Source of the DNA: Liolophura sinensis
Lineage: Eukaryota; Mollusca; Polyplacophora; Chitonida; Chitonidae
DNA: 64,000 nucleotides
Assembly (NCBI RefSeq): GCF_032854445.1
Contig: NC_088295.1
Span: 78,212,028 to 78,276,027 of the forward strand
Direction of reading: 5' to 3'
This document shows, in pieces, positions 52,277 to 63,759 of the stretch. The notes under the pieces are model-generated. The model saw only the letters and a program-made list of their open reading frames with translations. It was not told the origin of the DNA and did not search any database. How positions within the stretch are numbered: the first letter of the stretch is position 1; each line of letters opens with the position of its first letter. A program made the translations under genes and the position numbers.

Positions 52277-54960
52277 TTAATCACTCAGAATCTCCTCTTC
52301 GAATTCCATCGGCATTTCCACTGATTCGACATCGCTTATTTCTGAATCATCAGACACACTGTCTGCGTCACTATCAGTTTCTGAAATATACAGATGACTG
52401 TCATCCTCTAACAGAGGATTTCGGCTGGATGAGAATGGAGTGGGCATTATGGCTGGTCCAGGCTCGCTAGAATCTCCAGATTTGGCGACTTGCTTCGCCT
52501 TTCCACTTTTTCTTCTTGGTGTTGACAGATACTGTGACACTGCTCTATCCACCAGGCTTGTTTCATACTCGCTGTCCAGTTTTTCGAGCGATGGCAAGTT
52601 TATCCTGAGTACAAGCAGGTCATCCAGTGTACCCTTGCTCATGGACGTTCTGGCATCTGTCAAGGTCCGGCCGCAAACACTGAAACCGCGTTCCACCGTT
52701 GCAGAACTCCAAGCAAAACAAAGGCACAATTCTATCAGCAGTAGGATGTTGGGATACTTAGAGACATAATGCTGAAAGACTGTTTTCCACAGCTGCAAGG
52801 GGTTGCGGAATTTTCTGTACTTCGCAGCAACAACGGCCTTCAGCTGTCTGAACTCCGATTGGGCCTTTTTCATGTCGTACTCATGATACCCCAGCGGCTC
52901 TTGAAAATGCTCACTCAGCTTCTGGATTTTGTCAAGACCAAATGTCTTTTCTTCGAAGTCCCAGCATCTGTGGTCAGCTATTTGAACAGATGCATAGATT
53001 TCTTGTTCAGAGAGGAAAGGAGCAAATCTCGCATCAATAGCTTCAGATATTGCTGGGATCAGAGTCTCTTTAACTCTCCGGACATTTGCTTTTCCTTGGC
53101 GCACAAACTTGATGTCGTAGTCCTGTTTCACAATAGTGCAGTATTTTTCGACCTGTCTCTTTTGTTTTTCGTTTAGTTTTTCCTTGAAGGCAAGCGTCGC
53201 TGGCAAGTTTGTTGCTTTGGCCGATAGTTTCACACTGTCACTCTCGGCTGTCCCTTCCGTATCGAACGGCAAGTCTTCTTCAGTTGCCGTCAATTCACGA
53301 AGGTTGGTTTTTGCCTCTGAAATCGATTCAATGACGTCTGTTATTAGTGACGTTGGGGTTTGCAGGACGTATGACATTTGAGCTGTGACCCTCAGGACTT
53401 GCATGTAGAAGTTAAGACTGCTGAGATAGGAGTATGACAAGAACTTTCGTAGGTATCCACGGAGTTTTGCTACCGTTTCTGTCTTGCACGCGCCTGGTGT
53501 TTCTATCATATTTTCACAATACAAGCAGAGGTGCAAAAAGTTAATCACCATGGCCTTGCATGCCCTGTACTTGTGATTTTGAAATCTCGTCCCGTGCGCC
53601 TTCGTGAAAGCGACGCAAGTAACGCCCAATGCGATTGCTGTCGCTGTGAATATTCGTTTGGCTTTGCCACTGTTTCTGAAGTGATAATACATTTGTGTCA
53701 TGATTTCGTCCACTTCTTCGAACGATTTGTCAGAGGCAAAGGCATCTTTAATGGCCAACTCCAGACGATGGTTTGAACAATGTACCACGAGCAGCCACTC
53801 TCGTTCAGCCTTCAGTTGGGTACATGCGCCATTATATTTCCCCATGTTTACACTGGTGCCGTCAGTGCAGATGCTCACCATCAGTTTGTCATGCCTTTCC
53901 TTCGGCACCTCACAGGAATCCAAAAATGCCTGATCGTAGGCCTGCTTTAAACTTCGAGCATCTTCCCCTCCGATCTCGGCCATATCCTGGCACTTTACAA
54001 GGAGCTCTACAGTGCATCCGTTCACTGCAATTTTTGCATAGATTAGCTCCTTTTCTGAACCCGTCTTCCTGGCCTGGGAGCCGTCCATAAGGCCCGAGAA
54101 GAAGTTGGAGCGGAGCAGCATTTTTGCAATGTCCTGTCGGAGTATTGCGGCCATTATAGAAACGAACTGGCGACAACATTTGTCAGTGTCTTTTCCGCTT
54201 AACAGTTTGATTCCATTCTTGCGCTGTAGCGTAACAAGACTACGAAAGTCAGAAAACGGCCTTTCATGCCGGACAATGCAAAGGGCGGTGTTGAATAGGT
54301 GCCTATATGCTGTGCTTGAAGTTTGGTCGATAAGAATATCAATGCGGCGTTGACCAGATCCACTGGGAGGCCTTAAACAAAAGGGAGAGAAAATCATTTA
54401 GAAACTCGAGCTTAAACATTACAAATTATAATCTATATACGATGAACAACACATGCACACCAGTGTAACTATATGCATACGGCACCTATATTTTAAATAT
54501 TTTCGTGATTATATTTAACAAGTTATTATTATATTCTACATTATTACATCAGTGTGTATCATTTTCCTATACAGTTACATTTATTTTAAACTTTAAATTT
54601 AATGTCTTTAAATGGTACGTACCCTGCCTGTGGAGCACTGCTCGTTGATGCCACGGGTGATTTGCCAAATCTTTGCTTGGCCCAGTCATGCAGTCCACCA
54701 GGTTTGATATGACGAGATAAGTTTCCTCGGTGGACGCACTCAACACCGTCTGCCAGGTTCACAATGCCATTAAACGCTGCACCTTTCACATTTCGCCTTG
54801 CCGCCTCTGCCCTGATAGCTGCCAAGTTGTCCGCACATATTTTGCACTGCAGTTTAGTGATATTACCATCACTGTCAGTTGCCAAAACTCTGAACTCTTC
54901 CTTGAAAGGCCACTTTTCGAAGGTTTTTTGATGGACAGTCTCTGGCTTTTTGGTAGCCAT
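52277..54960 (-). CDS. hAT-family transposase, two exons, intact
   Basis: Exon 54623-54960 starts MATKKPETVHQKTFEKWPF and has a zinc-finger-like LQCKICA...H...H module, as in BED/KRI-type fingers. It ends in phase 2 at a GTACGT donor. Exon 52277-54371 continues GPPSGSGQRRIDILIDQ, contains SGLMDGSQARKTGSEKEL, VSICTDGTSVNMGKYNGA (with the usual hAT catalytic Asp context) and VVHCSNHRLELAIKDAF, and ends with the hAT dimerisation block (CFAWSSATVERGFSVCGRTL) and an acidic tail. The total is about 810 aa with no stop or frameshift. The sequence resembles the ZNF862/C17orf113-like hAT branch, by eye. An alternative start six codons upstream (54976-54978) exists. Confidence 0.9.
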
Positions 54961-56444
54961 CAAAACATATTTATACACAAATAACGATTAAAATCTAAGC
55001 AATATTCGTCAGCTCCTCAAAAGATTCTGCTCGACGTAGCGCCAATATTCCGCTCTGGACTGTGACAAACATCTACAGCGCGGCGCCTCTGTCAATATTC
55101 TAATTAGCAGTTAAAATGATTGGCTATTATTTCTGGCGACCGTTGACCCAACGGTGGAATGCCATGGACTTTAACCTTGTTTTGATTACCTTGTTTTGCG
55201 ATCGAGTAAACGGACACATGTACACATATATTGCATTCTATTAATACATACATGTACATTGTCTTTCCAGCAGAACCGATATCAATAGAATAAGAGATGG
55301 ACAGATATGAATATGAAGACAAAAACTTAGCTGGCATTGTTTTAATCGCCTGAAAGAGACGCGGCACCAGATTTCTAGACAGCAGCAGAACAAGGGACCT
55401 TTGAGTTTAGGTTTGCAAGCCAATTCAAGCAAAATAATCCATGCAATGCATTTTAAGATTGGCCTTGTGATATATGATACAAGTACGTATTCTCTTCAAA
55501 GTTTTCATTGACAGTTATGAAATTCCTAGATCGAAGTACAACACACGCATATTGGAACAACCTCACCACCCCTTTAGTTTCCAATAATTGGAATCGTCCA
55601 GATCACAGCATATGCATGCCTGTCAGTGTTGTTGGACCCTAAACTTCTGGTTGGTAAAGATACATGGGTATCAGTGAACGTTAAACTACACCTTCTGTGC
55701 GCCGCGCTTGGACAGTGACCCAATTAACTGTTTTATGTTTGTGATGACCAAATGTCTTTTGCGTCCTGACCCACGGCTCATAGCGCATGCATGCATTTCC
55801 CTTCGCGCCGCACTGTGACAAGCTCCCCTTTGACTGAGCGGTTGCATTTTCGGCAGCGGCAGACACTACGTACACGTTCACTCCTAATCTGCCGAAATTA
55901 TTTATCGGTCCCCTGTGGCTTTTATGGTAACCGACGTTTCGGTCCCCCTTTTTTCGAATGAGGTGATCGACACGTGATCGGTCGGTTCGATCTCCTCTTA
56001 TGTCGAGGGCTGAGCTTGAGTACGAGTTCTGTATGATCAGTGTTATGTATGATCTGTGAACACACAAACACACACTGACACCCGGGGATGTGAAATGGGC
56101 ACGCTTGTATCTCTCTACAAGAGTGCGGTCATCAGAGGACAAGTAAACACCACCCAGCGTAAAACCAGGCAGCCACAGGCGTGAACCTGGATGACTACAA
56201 GCCTTAGTCAAAAAGTCGTATTTACAACTGTTCGCTATTTACAAAATGTACATTTGTGTGGCTATATACACCAGATTTACCAAAGCAGCTTTAGATTGCT
56301 CTCCGAGTCATCCGTGTAGAGACTTTGTGGTCATCAATCCCCACCTGTTTCCCTGTTTCCTACAGGTGAGCTACATTCTGTTTTTGTCTGTCTAATGGGG
56401 GTGTATAAGAAGTTGTATTACCTGTCTCTCTCTCTTTGTTGTAG

Positions 56445-59400
56445 GATTTATCAGAAAGGTGTATGGCATCCTGATGTGCCAGCTGCTTGTTACCATATCC
56501 ATCATGAGCCTGTTTATTTATGTGTGAGTATGACTGAAATATCTGAAAACATGTATTGATACCCAAAACCTTGTTGAAAATTGTTTTTCATGCCACATGG
56601 CAATGTTAACCACATATATGTGTAGGTGTCATCAACCAAACACTTGTCATGTTTTAGAGTGGTTTTATTTTCTTCTTGATCTCAAAATGGTTTAGATGTA
56701 AAATGTAGGTGACTTTATTTAACTTGATGAAAAAGATGAGCAAGTAGTAGTATGCATGACGGGGTTCTGGAGCACACCGGCCTTGGCTCCGCCCCACCCC
56801 CTTGGGCGAGCCCCCAACCCACGTTCAACCCCATAGGGCAACACATAAGGCCCCACGTACATAACTAATTGCCACGAAAACTTACGTAGAGAGACTGGCT
56901 CCGATGTACATAACTTGTATATTCAAAATTCACCCACACACCACCAACCTAGAGAGCATATACCTTAGGTATACACTACATGCATACATTCTGGCATGAA
57001 TCTTAAGGATGAAGCCCGCAAGGCTGCTCTGCGACCGCTTTTGTGAGTTGATCACAGTTTTCCATCCACTGGAAGCTACCTGTTTGCAGTGGCTGGCTCA
57101 TAGCCCAGCCGTACTGGTTGTTGGCGTCGAGGTAGAGAATGTGGCTGCTCGGCTTCTCAGGGTTATAACTCTCTACCAGGGGATTGTTTGCCTGGACATG
57201 CCGTTTGGACACCATGGAGATGCCACATTCCTTTCTCGATGAAAAGATGCTGGTCATAATCTGTGAACAGCTCAAGCTGCACTCCTGTCTTCTTGAGCAG
57301 AGCATCCCAAGACAAGCCGGGGCTGGTGTAGTAGTGGACGGGGTCAGGGTGGTACTGCCTCAGGGCGGTACCGCCTCAGGGCCCTACTGCCTCAGGGCCG
57401 TACTGCCTCAGGGCCCTACTGCCTCAGGACCGTACTGCCTTAGGGCCCTACTGCCTCAGGCAGGTCTTCCAAAAAGTCTCAAAGACATCCGCCAGCAGTA
57501 GGACATCAGTGCAGTTGTAGAGGTCATGGTAGTCCCCTAGAGTCGTGCATGGGCATAATGCTTATTGCCGATGAGTCCATGTACTCGTATAGGTAGATGC
57601 CTTTTTGCATAAAAGCTCTTGCCACCGCTAGTTTGATTCATACTGGGCCTTGATTTGGAATGTCCCTGGCTGGTTGGCTGTGACCAGCTTGTCGAGCGAT
57701 GCCAGCAGGAACTGTGTACTGTCAATAAAGTGTAGCAGCCAGAGAGGAGATGTACTTCTCCGTGTTGTTCGGGATGCCGGAGGTCCGACCTTCATCAGCA
57801 GGTGGGAGTCATAACCCCACAGATTGTGGAAGACCACTGGAATGTTGGTGGTTTTTGGGCTTAGTCGCAGCTTCAGTTTGTAGGCGTTGTGACTGGCACC
57901 CAGGTTTTTTTCCTGTGATGTGGCAGTGGTCACACTGGAGCCCAGCCAACTACAAGTGACTTTTCACAGACATGGCAGGTCGTGGAGGTGTTGTAAGCTT
58001 GCCAGTCCTGTTATGTCATCCTCATGGCCTTTGGGTTACCCAACACCGTCTTGATCTTGCGCTCCTCTTCCTGCAGTGCTTGAAAGAAATGTTCTGCTGC
58101 ACTTGGGCCACAATATTCAGCTGGTGGCTCTGTCTGTCCATCACACCTCACCACGATGCTGTTGTGTTTTTCGGGTGTTGCTCTTTGTGGGATCCAGTTC
58201 TGGACCCTCGACCTTAGTACTGAAAGCCTCAAAGTCTGCGTAGATAATGTAAGGGGCCGACAGCTGTTTATGGTCTTTCTGGATGGCTAACTTGTTTTTA
58301 CCCTCTTCTTACCATCTCTACCTTCACAGCGGTCTTGACGATACCTTTACTCTCTGGCTTGTGTGCCTCCAGCAGGTCCTCCCTGGTGTAGCCGTGCAGG
58401 CAACGCTCGCAGAAGTGCTTTCGCTCCCGGTGCTTGCTCTGGTCATTGAGCAAGCGGTTAAGGTCCTTGACCCAGGTGTAGTGGACTTATCTGGCATTCT
58501 CAATCAACAGCAGGTTGATCCAGGGCAAGCCCCCTGACTGTTTGCTGATATGATCATGCCTTTGTCCCACCCGAAGACGTTTATAGCCAAGTTGTTCTGG
58601 CACTTGACTTTTGGGATCTGTGAGTTGGGTGTTGGGACGTCGATCCCTTTGAAGTTGAGGTTATCGTCGTTTGGGTACTTGGTGGGCCTCTGTGGGTCTT
58701 TGGCTGCAGGAAACATCCGAGGCAGTGGTCGTCCTTCTTGTTCTTGTTGACGACCGCCTGCGTTTTCCTTATAGCTGTTGGAAGAAGGATGTAAGGTCCA
58801 CCTCTCAGCGGCTGGTACCGAGTGATGTCCAGCCATAGAGCTTCCACTCAATCGACGATCCATCCTGACTTTCTCTGCGTCCATTCCTCAAGGGTGAGGG
58901 AAGGCTTTGTCCAGGGCCTCCCCTGATCTCCCCTACCTCGAGCACAGCCTCCTGCTTGTGGCGGAGGACTGGGGCTGCGAACTCTTCTCCTCCATCTGGA
59001 CTGGCTTTGCGGCGCTGGACTTCGAGGGCGAGCTGAAATTTAACATCATGAAGGGCTTGTATGTCTTCTTCGAGCTTTGCCCAGTTCTGGGGGCGCACCC
59101 CTTCAAGGAAAGCTCTAGGGTCTACACGGTGCAAATGACCTTCAGGCGCGTTCATCTGCCAGCCACGGAGATACTTTCTGATTGAGTCTGGAGGAACGTG
59201 AGCTCATCTACTTTGACATCCTCAAACAGCTCTAGAACGTCCTTCTGGTAGTTGGCAGTCATTCTCCATGTTTTGGAGGGAGGGATTGGGTCAAATTCTT
59301 CCTCAATAGCCTTTCTCTTTCTACCCCTCTTCTTGTGTGGTACGGGGAAAGGTCGATATTTCCCAGGCTGTACAGGGTTTAGCAGGCCTCAGGAATGGGC

Positions 59401-62400
59401 TCATCCAGGATGTTTTGGAGAGTCGGATTTTCTGGCATCTCTGCCAAGAGCTGATCGATGTATTCGTCCATGGTCGCTGGATGGATATACCTTACAACCG
59501 CTGCTCTCTAAATGGGAATTTCAATGGTGGCCAGGCTTGCAAACTTCTCTGCAAACTTCTTTCTCTGCAAACACGCCTTTGATTGACCCTATTTTGCACC
59601 TTGTGGTACCCACATGCTTGGCAGAGTTGATACTCGTTTCTAACACCTATTCCACACACTTAACATGGCTGTGTACCATGGCTTTTCCTTAACCTGGCGA
59701 GTAGAACCCTACAGAAATCCCCAAGTTAGACCTTACCAGAGAGATTGAAAGAGCCACACTTTAGCCACTTGCATGTGTTGTGTCTATTAGGCATGCTGAT
59801 TGTATGTCTACATCTGCAGTAGTCAGCAGTGTCTAAACCCCCCAGCTCGGTGAGGTAGGTGTATAACCTGCCGTGGTGAACTTTACATAACTCCCCATAG
59901 CGGCAATGACAACAGAAAGGGCCACACTCGCATGTCTTGTGTCCCTTAGGCATGCTGTTTGTATGGGTATATCCACAATAGTCAGAAATATCTAAATGGG
60001 GCTGGCAAGGGTGGGTGAATTTTGCATATACTAGTTATGAACATCGGAGTGCCTCTGTCTACATAACTATTGGCCCAAAAACTTATGTTACTTTTGTAGC
60101 AAGTAGTTATGTATGCGGGGCCTTATGTGCTTGCCCTATGGGGTTGAACATGGGTTGGGGGCTTGCCCAAGGGGGTGGGGCGGGGCCAAGTTGGGTGTGT
60201 GCCCCTTCACGTATACTACTCCAGTTGGATTTGCAATACAGACTTGGTTTTACCTAGTTTCAGTCTGTTTATGTCTCCTCTCCTTGCTTATTATTAAAAC
60301 ATTAATATTTTTTCACTTCCATTTCAGTGAGGCCGTGAAAGAATATTCAAGACAGAATCCATGGATGTGGATTTTGGCATGGTAAAGTTGAATCAATTTT
60401 TGTTGAGAGAGTTCTTCCTTATTTACAGATTTGATGTGTAAGATTTGCTTGAAATCAGATTGTTTCTACCGAGTACCATCTATTATTTTTTTATATACCA
60501 AGCATGTGACTTTTCTGCAGATTGAGGGATTTCCGCTTTTTTTTTGTTGAAGCTTTGGGGGGTTGTTTTTGAGATCTGTGTAGATCCGGGAGAAATTTGT
60601 TGGGGTTGGGGGGTTCGAACAAAGACTGAATCACCCAGGGAGGTTGACAAGGGCGTGAAAAACAAGTTCAGTTAAAGTTGACTAAAGTGCCAAGTGCACA
60701 TTGAGGTCAATGGATGGAAGATAGAGCAAAAGCTGGGCGATTTTACAGGAACATTCAATGACTCACAGACGATCTTGGATGCTGAGCTGCCAGGTACTCT
60801 TGCATTTTTCCAAAAGTTATGGTGATACAAATATTCAGTTTTATTATGCACCACATCTGGCTTCTGATTCTCTTTCTTAATGTAACAATTACAATTCGGT
60901 ACACTTTGCCTAGGGGGGGCCTTTGCCCCTCTGAACTCCCTATTAGGGCATCGCCCTGGACCTACAGGGGACCCTTGGCCCCCAACTTTTCCTCTTTTTT
61001 TATCCAATGTATGTCTCATGCCTGTTATCCAAAATTTTGTGGTTTTTGAATAAGGAGGTTTTTTACAGGTACATTTTATTTGGGTGGTGATAATGTTGAT
61101 TACATATATTTATGACCTAGCTAGCATTGTATCTTCATTGATGTGTTTGTCAGATGTGGGAAAGCTCATTAATAATGTGCTAATGAGTGGGGATTTAGAC
61201 CGGTTACTCCGGCATCCTCCACACCATAAAACTGTCTGTTCTTGTATCAGTCAAAAGTTCATGAGCATGGCATTATAAAACAACAATCAAATAAATAAAT
61301 AAATAAATAGAAGGTGTTTTTTAGTCATACATGTATCTAAAAGACATTCATCCTTATTTTTCTCTTCAGTGTAATGACATTTGTTTCCCTGATTGTTCTG
61401 GCATGTTGCCCAGATGTGCGACGGAAATCTCCCACCAATTTCATCTTTTTGTCCATATTTGTAAGTAAAAACTCTTTTATTTTCTGTACAGTTGTTATTG
61501 TTATCACATGTCGTAGTTTTATAGTCAGACAAAAATTGTGCTAAAACAAGAAAGGTGTTTTCTCAGGGGAGCAACATGTCATTCATAGCTAAGAAATGAC
61601 CTCAAGATTCTACTGTTCTTATACCGACCTTCAAATGATCAGACTTGAGAGGTATCAAAAGTTATAAAATGTTTGCTTTTACACTTTTGTATGAATTCTT
61701 GCCTCTTTCATGTAACATAGACTACAGATAATTATACTACATTGACACAGTTGTAATTGCTATTTTGGTTGTTATTGCAGACCCTCTGTGAAGCTTTCCT
61801 CCTTGGATCAGTGGCAAGGTAATAATGTATTTATGAAGGAATCGGTCTAGTTAATACATTCCCACAGACTCTACGCGGTTTCCTCCACACTTAATGCCGG
61901 CTACCATCAGATATTTTATGTTTGATTTATTTGCTCGGTGTTATATGCCATACTGAAGACTATTTCACTTATATGGGGCCCCTATCAGATAAGTGAAATA
62001 CCCTTGAGTCCACATAAAATACTTATCAGATAGATAAATAAATAAATCTGGCTGTAACAGAGTACAGTATTTTTCTGTATTGTCTTGTTGACAGCTAAGG
62101 CTATTCATTCCAAGATGAACAAGAAGCCAGATCAGGTTGTTCTTTTTTTTTGTATGATTAACCTGAATGATACAGTATCATTATAAGTGAATGTCATCGT
62201 GGAAAGAGCAAAAACTTGAAAGTTGAAGCATTATGCCCCCAACTGCACAGTGTTAAATGAAGATAGTTTTCCTTTCAGGACAATAGCCCAGCACCTCTCC
62301 TTCATTATTACGTGGCTCCCCCCTTCAGTCTTGGTGTTCTTAAAAGCCTTGGTGACAGTAAACAATGGACAGACCACATGGACGGGGCATTTTACATAAT

Positions 62401-63759
62401 TATACATTGATGTAAGACCACAAGTTTGTCTTCCACCGGTATGGTGTGCAAGTATATTAGCCACATGTGGGAAAGTTTGCCTTTATCCTGCCCATGGTTG
62501 GTGGTTTACTCCATAAACTCCCGTTTCCTCTGCCCAGAAAACTGATAGCTGTTGTAGAAGAGAAAACGTCTTGAGTGTGGCATTTAATGAAAATCAATGA
62601 GTTAATCATTATAACATGCTTTATTACAACACATGGTTCAGAGAGGACTGTTGGAAACATCTCCTAGTGTTTACACAACGTTGTTCTTTACATGTCTTTA
62701 CTTGCTTACATTTCAGTAAAGAAAGTGGTCAAAGTTTGTGTCTTGTTTGATTATAATTCCTGGTATCATACCGATCTGGCTTGAGATCAAGACCCTGCAT
62801 CACATATGTGTCTCCCTATGTTATGTATGTCACGAGGTATTGGAACTTCATCCAGCGGATACATTTATGATGAGTTATGTAGATCGTCTCCCAATGATGG
62901 CATTGAGATGAAGGAGAGGTGTAGTACAGTGACATTCAGCATCATGCATTGTGAAGACAGTAGACACTGGTAGGGTGATCAAAGTTGTGATTTTATTTGT
63001 CATGGGTGACTTTTCCTTTCTTCGTAGTTGCTATGATGCTGATGAAGTGATCATTGCTGTAGGGATAACAGCTGTAAGTACTAAATCATGACCAAATTCA
63101 CTTATTTTTTGTTTTTGTGACAAGATGGCAGGAACACATTTATAATGTACATACACAATAGAGGATATTATATTTTGTATTTGCCTTAAAAATTTGCCTC
63201 CTAGGCAGTACATTTTAAGAGTCATGTAATATTACTTTTGGCATTGAGACTTAAGTTTTCCACATAAAATATATTTTAAAATTAGTCTTTCTAAGATTGA
63301 CTTAACTTTCAGAATCGGAAAAAGTGAGTACCTTAGCCAGACTTGACTTTGAGATTTTTTTCCACCTAACTTGTCTTTCATTAAATCTGAGAGATGTGTG
63401 CTTCAGTGTATCATGGTTTTCCTTATTCTTGTTAATATGGAACTAGAAAGTACGTGGGAAGGTCTGCCAGCAGCCTGCAAATGGTTGTGGGTTTCTCACA
63501 AGCTCAGCCCTGTTTACCCCTACGATAATGTTTGCCGCCGTGGTATAAGTGAACTATTCTGGAGTACAGCGTACACCAATCGGATAAATAAATAAATAAA
63601 TAACCAGGAAGCCGGTCACTTCCATTCTTTATGATCCTGTCCTAGACTCATACAGTTAAACCATAATCATGATCTTGATGGAAACATTTAATAAATTTTA
63701 TTGTCATTTTTGCACAGATTGTGGCTCTGGGGCTGACACTGTTTGCATTCCAGACTAAG
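56445..63759 (+). CDS. Lifeguard/GRINA/FAIM2-type TMBIM protein, both ends missing
   Basis: Six plus-strand exons with consistent phases: 56445-56523, 60328-60381, 61370-61460, 61781-61818, 63028-63073 and 63718-63759. They encode [93 protein letters not shown] and [20 protein letters not shown], the VRRKSPTN loop, the [10 protein letters not shown] helix and FAFQTK are hallmarks of the Lifeguard branch of the BI-1 (TMBIM) superfamily, seven-helix Golgi/ER membrane proteins that damp apoptosis and affect calcium. About 118 residues covering roughly the first four helices are here. The N-terminal proline-rich exon is not found upstream, and the C-terminus lies right of the window. Whether it is LFG1 (GRINA), LFG2 (FAIM2) or LFG3 (TMBIM1) cannot be told. 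Confidence 0.92.
57003..59471 (-). pseudogene. Polinton-type family-B DNA polymerase, frameshifted and truncated
   Basis: Open blocks in changing frames run from [15 protein letters not shown] (start about 59471) through a [10 protein letters not shown] block (about 59030), [16 protein letters not shown] (about 58800), [15 protein letters not shown] (about 58570), [15 protein letters not shown] (about 58100), the exonuclease-like [14 protein letters not shown] (about 57830) and the polymerase motif-A-like [16 protein letters not shown] (about 57100). Homology stops there, before the motif with the second catalytic aspartate pair, and the inverted terminus follows at once. Several stops and frame changes break the gene, so no functional polymerase can be made. 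Protein-primed polymerases of this type replicate Maverick/Polinton DNA. Confidence 0.82.
57345..57465. repeat. 16-bp tandem repeat inside the polymerase pseudogene
   Basis: About seven units of ACTGCCTCAGGGCCCT or ACTGCCTCAGGGCCGT. The GC-rich run interrupts the polymerase reading and appears to be a local expansion after the gene decayed. Confidence 0.88.
59726..59953 (-). pseudogene. Cysteine-rich fragment within the Polinton derivative
   Basis: A 75-codon minus frame with [20 protein letters not shown] and a related second half (TADYCRCRH) reads like a zinc-binding or duplicated cysteine-rich module. It lies between the polymerase start and the right inverted terminus. Not otherwise recognised. 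Confidence 0.35.
61256..61311 (+). mobile_element. SINE 3' tail fragment
   Basis: Tail only: TTCATGAGCATGGCATTATA, then CAATCAAATAAATAAATAAA. Confidence 0.6.
61860..62047. mobile_element. Two SINE fragments in opposite orientation
   Basis: A plus-strand piece (TTTCCTCCACACTTAATGCC) meets a minus-strand piece (GATTTATTTGCTCGGTGTTA, ACTATTTCACTTATATGGGG), and then a plus-strand tail (AGTGAAATACCCTTGAGTCC, AAATAAATAAAT). Probably a nested or rearranged insertion. Confidence 0.6.
62480..62605 (+). mobile_element. Degenerate SINE fragment
   Basis: Weak similarity to the SINE body and tail (GTTGGTGGTTTACTCCAT, CGTCTTGAGTGTGGCATTTA, GAAAATCAATGA). Low confidence because of divergence. Confidence 0.4.
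63450..63601 (+). mobile_element. SINE, 5' truncated
   Basis: Starts TACGTGGGAAGGTCTGCCAG, continues GTTGTGGGTTTCTCACAAGC and ends CACCAATCGGATAAATAAAT plus AAAT repeats. It lies in the intron between the last two Lifeguard exons. Confidence 0.8.

Larger units (their letters stand above)
50483..56012 (-). mobile_element. hAT-type DNA transposon, apparently complete (5.5 kb)
   Basis: Both ends read CAGCCCTCGACATAAG inward (50483 onward, and the complement ending at 56012). The hexamer AGCTTG flanks both ends directly (50477-50482 and 56013-56018), consistent with a target-site duplication, though hAT elements usually make 8 bp. Both subterminal regions are rich in GATCG-type palindromes and share GGTAACC-like and CCCCTGT-like blocks. 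The single transposase gene inside is uninterrupted. Non-coding flanks are about 1.8 kb on the 3' side and 1.05 kb on the 5' side of the gene. Confidence 0.9.
56746..60220 (-). mobile_element. Miniature Maverick/Polinton-derived element with long terminal inverted repeats
   Basis: The left end starts AGTAGTATGCATGACGGGG and the right end, complemented, starts AGTAGTATACGTGAAGGGG. Inverted similarity continues for about 140 bp, including CCCCACCCCCTTGGGC and AACCCCATAGGGCAA. Termini of the form 5'-AG...CT-3' are typical of Polintons. I see no clean 6-bp duplication (GCAAGT versus CCAGTT). The element is only 3.5 kb against 15-20 kb for full Polintons and contains only a broken polymerase gene. 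It sits in the first visible intron of the Lifeguard gene, in antisense orientation. Confidence 0.82.

Noticed and set aside
55681-56211. Minus-strand ORF of 176 codons
   Set aside because: It crosses the right end of the hAT element at 56012, so it joins host and transposon DNA by chance; no recognisable domain.
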